Below, piece by piece: positions 5,519-8,037 of a stretch of DNA of 8,037 bases. A program made the position numbers and the translations under genes. The stretch spans positions 1-8,037 of the forward strand of contig DOOK01000180.1 in assembly GCA_003512805.1 (NCBI GenBank), read 5' to 3'. Every line of letters begins with the position of its first letter. The stretch's first letter is position 1. The DNA is from Erwinia sp. (GTDB lineage Bacteria; Pseudomonadota; Gammaproteobacteria; Enterobacterales; Enterobacteriaceae). The notes beneath the pieces were generated by a model. The model worked only from the letters and a program-made list of their open reading frames with translations, had not been told where the DNA came from and made no database searches.

Positions 5519-6625
5519 TTAGTTCGGCGCGGCGGGCGCCTTAAGCGCGGTCTGTTTGTCCCGCGTGATGCAGGTCAGGGTCATATACCATTTGGTGCCG
5601 CGGGTCTGGCCCTCGTAAAGGATGCCTTTAACGATATAGACGCCATCGGCCGCGATATCGGCAGGCGGCTGCGCTTTCTTTTGCTCGCCCTGGGGCGCCG
5701 CCTGCGGCTGCGCTTTGCTCTGTTGTGCCGCCTCTCTCTTTTCGGCGGCCGCACGGTTGACCGATTCCATCGCATTACGCGTGCTGTTAAGCATGGCCTG
5801 GTTGATATGCACCAGGCCATGCAGGCGAAGCGTCGGATCGATCAGGCACTGGATTTTTATCCCTTCCGTGGTCAGTTCGGGCGCGCCGACCATGCCGGTC
5901 TGGCTGTTCAGCACCACAATGCGATCGAGATAACTTTCCTCCGGCACCATTTGCAGTTTGCCATCGACAAACTGCCAGGTGGCGCGGCATTGAGCAGCCA
6001 CGTTATCCATCACCCGGCTGGCGGTTTGATAAAGCACCCGCCCCCTGGGAAAACGCGTGGGCGGCATGGTGCCGGTGGCGCCTGCAGTCACGCCGTAAGG
6101 ATTAAAGCTGCGCAGGGTTAACCTGTGAATGGCGCTGGCGTCATAACCTGCAGCGACCGTGGTATTGACCGCAGCCTCCATGGCGGCCTGGTGACCATCG
6201 ATAGCCTGAATTCTTAATACGCTTTCCGGGCTGGTCTGCGTATCGGCTTTGCTGCCGATCTTATTGATAAACGCATAACGGATTTCGCCGCTAAAGATTT
6301 CGCCGTAATGGGGCCCATCCGGCTTAACCGGCGGGTTTTCCACTACTTTCCCAACCATATAGGCAGGAATAACCGGCTCCTCTTCGCGCTTATCCGGCAG
6401 GACTCCCGTATAGCCCGCAATAAGGCGCAGCTTTTTATATTTGCCGCTCATGATCGCGTTGCGGGTTTCCGCACTCAGGTTATAAAGGCTGATGGTCGCC
6501 GTGCTGCCGCTGCTTTGCACATCAGTATTAATCTCAAACTCAACGCTCAGATCGCCCAGGGTAATCGACGCTTTACTGGCATCTTCCAACAGCAGCTCGC
6601 AGTAGCGCATCCAGTTAACGCTCAT
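5519..6625 (-). CDS. Phage baseplate hub protein
   Basis: I call a 368-residue protein from the ATG at 6625, not the in-frame ATG at 6646. The later start makes an ATGA overlap with the plug gene, like its neighbours, and has GGAGG 4 bases upstream. The earlier one would force a 25-base overlap and add MHYHGGG. The protein resembles hub proteins encoded before Gp138 spikes in Pam3-like baseplates, which play the role of T4 gp27 or P2 gpD. Visible parts are a beta-rich N-terminal domain (about 1-165), a segment with PRGRVLYQTASRVMDNVA and QFVDGKLQMVPEE (about 195-230), and a C-terminal beta domain. Before that last domain lies a charged Ala/Gln/Lys/Pro linker (about 290-323). A 13-base sequence at 5665-5677 recurs at 5704-5716, 13 codons apart. 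It gives the repeated KAQP motif and suggests local duplication. It is followed by the intergenic terminator. Confidence 0.75.
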   Translation of the reverse strand: MSVNWMRYCELLLEDASKASITLGDLSVEFEINTDVQSSGSTATISLYNLSAETRNAIMSGKYKKLRLIAGYTGVLPDKREEEPVIPAYMVGKVVENPPVKPDGPHYGEIFSGEIRYAFINKIGSKADTQTSPESVLRIQAIDGHQAAMEAAVNTTVAAGYDASAIHRLTLRSFNPYGVTAGATGTMPPTRFPRGRVLYQTASRVMDNVAAQCRATWQFVDGKLQMVPEESYLDRIVVLNSQTGMVGAPELTTEGIKIQCLIDPTLRLHGLVHINQAMLNSTRNAMESVNRAAAEKREAAQQSKAQPQAAPQGEQKKAQPPADIAADGVYIVKGILYEGQTRGTKWYMTLTCITRDKQTALKAPAAPN

Positions 6626-6930
6626 GCCGCCTCCGTGGTAATGCAAAGGTGTGCGGTGTAACCGAGATCGTACTGACCCGGCGCAGTAGTGCCGCTGCTA
6701 TCGGAAATCAGCCACAGGCCAAAGCCCGGCTGCAGATAAGCATACTGCGCCAGCAGGTCGGCGCCGGTCACCAGCGGAATGCCGGCGATAATATCCGCGC
6801 CGTCGCTGTTTTGCAGATCGAGAAACCAGCCGCTTTCCCGCCAGATAATGCGCATTTTATAATCGATATTATTAATGGAAATATCGAACAGCTGATTATC
6901 GGGCGTCAGCGGAATTTCGGTAATAACCAT
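6622..6930 (-). CDS. Baseplate plug family protein (Pam3 gp18-like)
   Basis: The 102-residue product matches the small plug family first seen in the cyanophage Pam3 baseplate, where it closes the hub region. Supporting sequence is an N-terminal beta segment (QLFDISINNIDYKMRIIW, 13-30) followed by SGWFLDLQNSDG (33-44), the characteristic IIAGIPLVTGADLLAQYAYL (47-66), then a GLWLISD strand (71-77) and a short beta C-terminus. The gene sits between Dit-like and hub genes, which is the expected place. Its ATG shares one base with the previous stop (TGATG), with a G-rich ribosome-binding site. Family recall is from motif memory. Confidence 0.75.
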   Translation of the reverse strand: MVITEIPLTPDNQLFDISINNIDYKMRIIWRESGWFLDLQNSDGADIIAGIPLVTGADLLAQYAYLQPGFGLWLISDSSGTTAPGQYDLGYTAHLCITTEAA

Positions 6931-7496
6931 CAGCGGCCCCCCGTCGTGAGAACCGCATTCGCCGGGCCGGGCCTCGCCACTTTCTTGCCGTTATTCAGCA
7001 CGGCAGAGGTCTTTGTGCCCTGCGCCATGTTCTCTTTTTCCGCGCTGCTGGTGGTTCGCGTCTGCGTAATCATCAGCTCGGTCAGGCCTAATGAGGCGAA
7101 CAGCACGTGTTCTGTAGAGGCATCCGTGGTCACGATAATCGAGGTGATCAGCATGTTGTTGTACAGCCGCTTGCCGGTCACCACGGTCAGCGGCTGCCTG
7201 CTGGTCATCAGCTCCCGCAAATTTTGATAGCTTTCTGCCGGGCTTAATGATGCCTGGATACCGAATGGGGTCGTATCCATAAAATCCACCAGCGAACCGC
7301 CGCCGGAAAAACCGACCTCCATCGTCAGTTCGGCAGGCAGGAGGTAAGCATGATCGGCGATGGTGGCGCCCGCTTCGACAGGATGCGTGGTGACGTTCAG
7401 TTTGTCGGTGTGGCTTTCTTTCATCACCACATTGGGAATAAGCAAACCGATTTTACGTTTGCTTTGCATTAATAGCGTGGGGAAACCCTTTATCAT
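6930..7496 (-). CDS. Dit-like phage baseplate protein
   Basis: This 188-residue protein resembles the Dit-like N-terminal family found directly after tape-measure genes in Pam3-like myoviruses. It probably joins the tail tube end to the hub. Recognisable parts are IPNVVMKESHTDKLNVTTHPVEAGATIADHAY (about 20-51), which is the family hallmark of a polar strand followed by HPVE and DHAY, then PAELTMEVGFSGGG (54-67). A helix about 86-100 precedes TVVTGKRLYNNMLITSI (104-120), another typical strand pair. The last 40 residues are Thr/Gly/Lys-rich and probably flexible. The start overlaps the tape-measure stop (ATGA), with AAGGA ten bases upstream. A second in-frame ATG at residue 10 is less likely. 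Confidence 0.72.
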   Translation of the reverse strand: MIKGFPTLLMQSKRKIGLLIPNVVMKESHTDKLNVTTHPVEAGATIADHAYLLPAELTMEVGFSGGGSLVDFMDTTPFGIQASLSPAESYQNLRELMTSRQPLTVVTGKRLYNNMLITSIIVTTDASTEHVLFASLGLTELMITQTRTTSSAEKENMAQGTKTSAVLNNGKKVARPGPANAVLTTGGR

Positions 7497-8037
7497 ACCG
7501 GCATATTCCTTACGGTCTGGACAAATTGCGAGTTCACATCAAACTGACTTGCTGCCACTTTTTGGGCGGTCAGATGGGGCTCACTGCCCTGCACATAAAT
7601 ATTGGTTTCCTGTTGGATGCCCACGTTGCTCTCCGCCCGGCTTTGCGCCATTTCACTTTGCCAGGGAAGGCGACCGCCTACGCTGAAAGGCAGCGCACCT
7701 GTCAGGCTGTCACTGCCGGACCACGCCATCAGGTTATCCATCATCCGGGCGTGCTGCGGATTCAACGGGCCCGCCGGATCCACCCCTCCCGGCAGGGAAA
7801 TATCCGCGGCTGTAGCCTGCGTCTCTCCGGCCATTTTTTTCATAAAGCGCCAGATCGGGCTGTTGGTCAGTTTATTGGTAATATCGGTAAAGAAATTATT
7901 GAAGTCGTCCTTCACCTTATCCACGGCGGCGGACATACCTGCCGACCAGTTTCCCGTCACAAAATCGCTGACTGCCTGCAATCCGCCCTTCCAGTCGAGC
8001 GTGCCTGAGGTGAGCTGGATAAAGGCTTCCTGCAACC
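7493..8037 (-). CDS. Phage tail tape-measure protein, C-terminal fragment
   Basis: The frame is open from the right edge of the window to TGA at 7495-7493, so only about 181 C-terminal residues of a much longer protein are present. There is no believable start inside. Tape-measure proteins set tail length and line the tube before DNA ejection. The fragment has an amphipathic helical part (DFVTGNWSAGMSAAVDKVKD and onward), a Pro/Gly-rich linker (LPGGVDPAGPLNPQHARMMD), and an end TNIYVQGSEPHLTAQKVAAS. That end resembles the beta-helical C-terminus of phage tape-measure or lytic-domain tape-measure proteins. Its place directly before the Dit-like gene, sharing ATGA, fits this role. Any transglycosylase or other upstream domain lies outside the window. 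Confidence 0.75.
   Translation of the reverse strand, partial: LQEAFIQLTSGTLDWKGGLQAVSDFVTGNWSAGMSAAVDKVKDDFNNFFTDITNKLTNSPIWRFMKKMAGETQATAADISLPGGVDPAGPLNPQHARMMDNLMAWSGSDSLTGALPFSVGGRLPWQSEMAQSRAESNVGIQQETNIYVQGSEPHLTAQKVAASQFDVNSQFVQTVRNMPV

Noticed and set aside
5681..6121. Plus-strand open frame of 146 codons opposite the hub gene
   Set aside because: Composition shadow of the hub coding strand. Arg/His-rich translation typical of antisense frames.
6649..7227. Long plus-strand open frame (192 codons) opposite the plug and Dit-like genes
   Set aside because: It is antisense to two genes with recognisable phage families and good start and stop overlaps. Its translation resembles no known family.
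7526..8008. Plus-strand open frame of 160 codons opposite the tape-measure fragment
   Set aside because: It mirrors a GC-biased antisense frame of a well-supported gene. No ribosome site or family features.

Overview
The window holds two unrelated blocks that face each other. On the left (1-1288, plus strand) is the end of a lipopolysaccharide (LPS) locus: the C-terminal half of a WaaL-type O-antigen ligase and, overlapping it by ATGA, a complete family-25 glycosyltransferase. On the right (1812-8037, minus strand) is the tail and baseplate module of a contractile-tailed (myovirus-type) prophage, cut by the window edge inside the tape-measure gene. Between them lie about 520 bases of AT-rich DNA with no convincing gene. 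This gap probably holds one end of the prophage or debris from its integration. No integrase, tRNA or certain attachment site is visible. The LPS genes and phage protein families suggest a gammaproteobacterium, most likely an enterobacterium. The genus cannot be read from this sequence.

The phage genes are transcribed leftward in this order: tape measure, Dit-like baseplate protein, baseplate plug (Pam3 gp18 type), baseplate hub, Gp138-type membrane-puncturing spike, gp25/GpW-like wedge protein, baseplate J-like protein, DUF2612 wedge protein, and a tail-collar/fibre protein. This is a compact, nearly complete central baseplate and wedge set. The hub, plug and Dit-like proteins should close the tube, the spike tips it, the gp25/J/DUF2612 proteins build the wedges, and the collar/fibre protein contacts the cell surface. 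Almost every gene overlaps the next by 1-4 bases (ATGA, TGATG or TAATG), which suggests translational coupling. The collar gene follows with a 2-base gap.

The exception is the 39-base gap between hub and spike. It contains a GC-rich hairpin followed by eight U residues, a textbook intrinsic terminator inside the operon, with the spike ribosome-binding site directly after the U tract. This is the most interesting regulatory feature here.

Other points of interest lie in the AT-rich gap: a hairpin that would terminate leftward transcripts just beyond the glycosyltransferase gene, a pair of helically phased 9-bp direct repeats, a 12-bp direct repeat shared with the 3' end of the collar gene, and a strong shortage of G on the plus strand. 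None amounts to a clearly new system. The window is mostly an ordinary prophage tail module next to an LPS locus.
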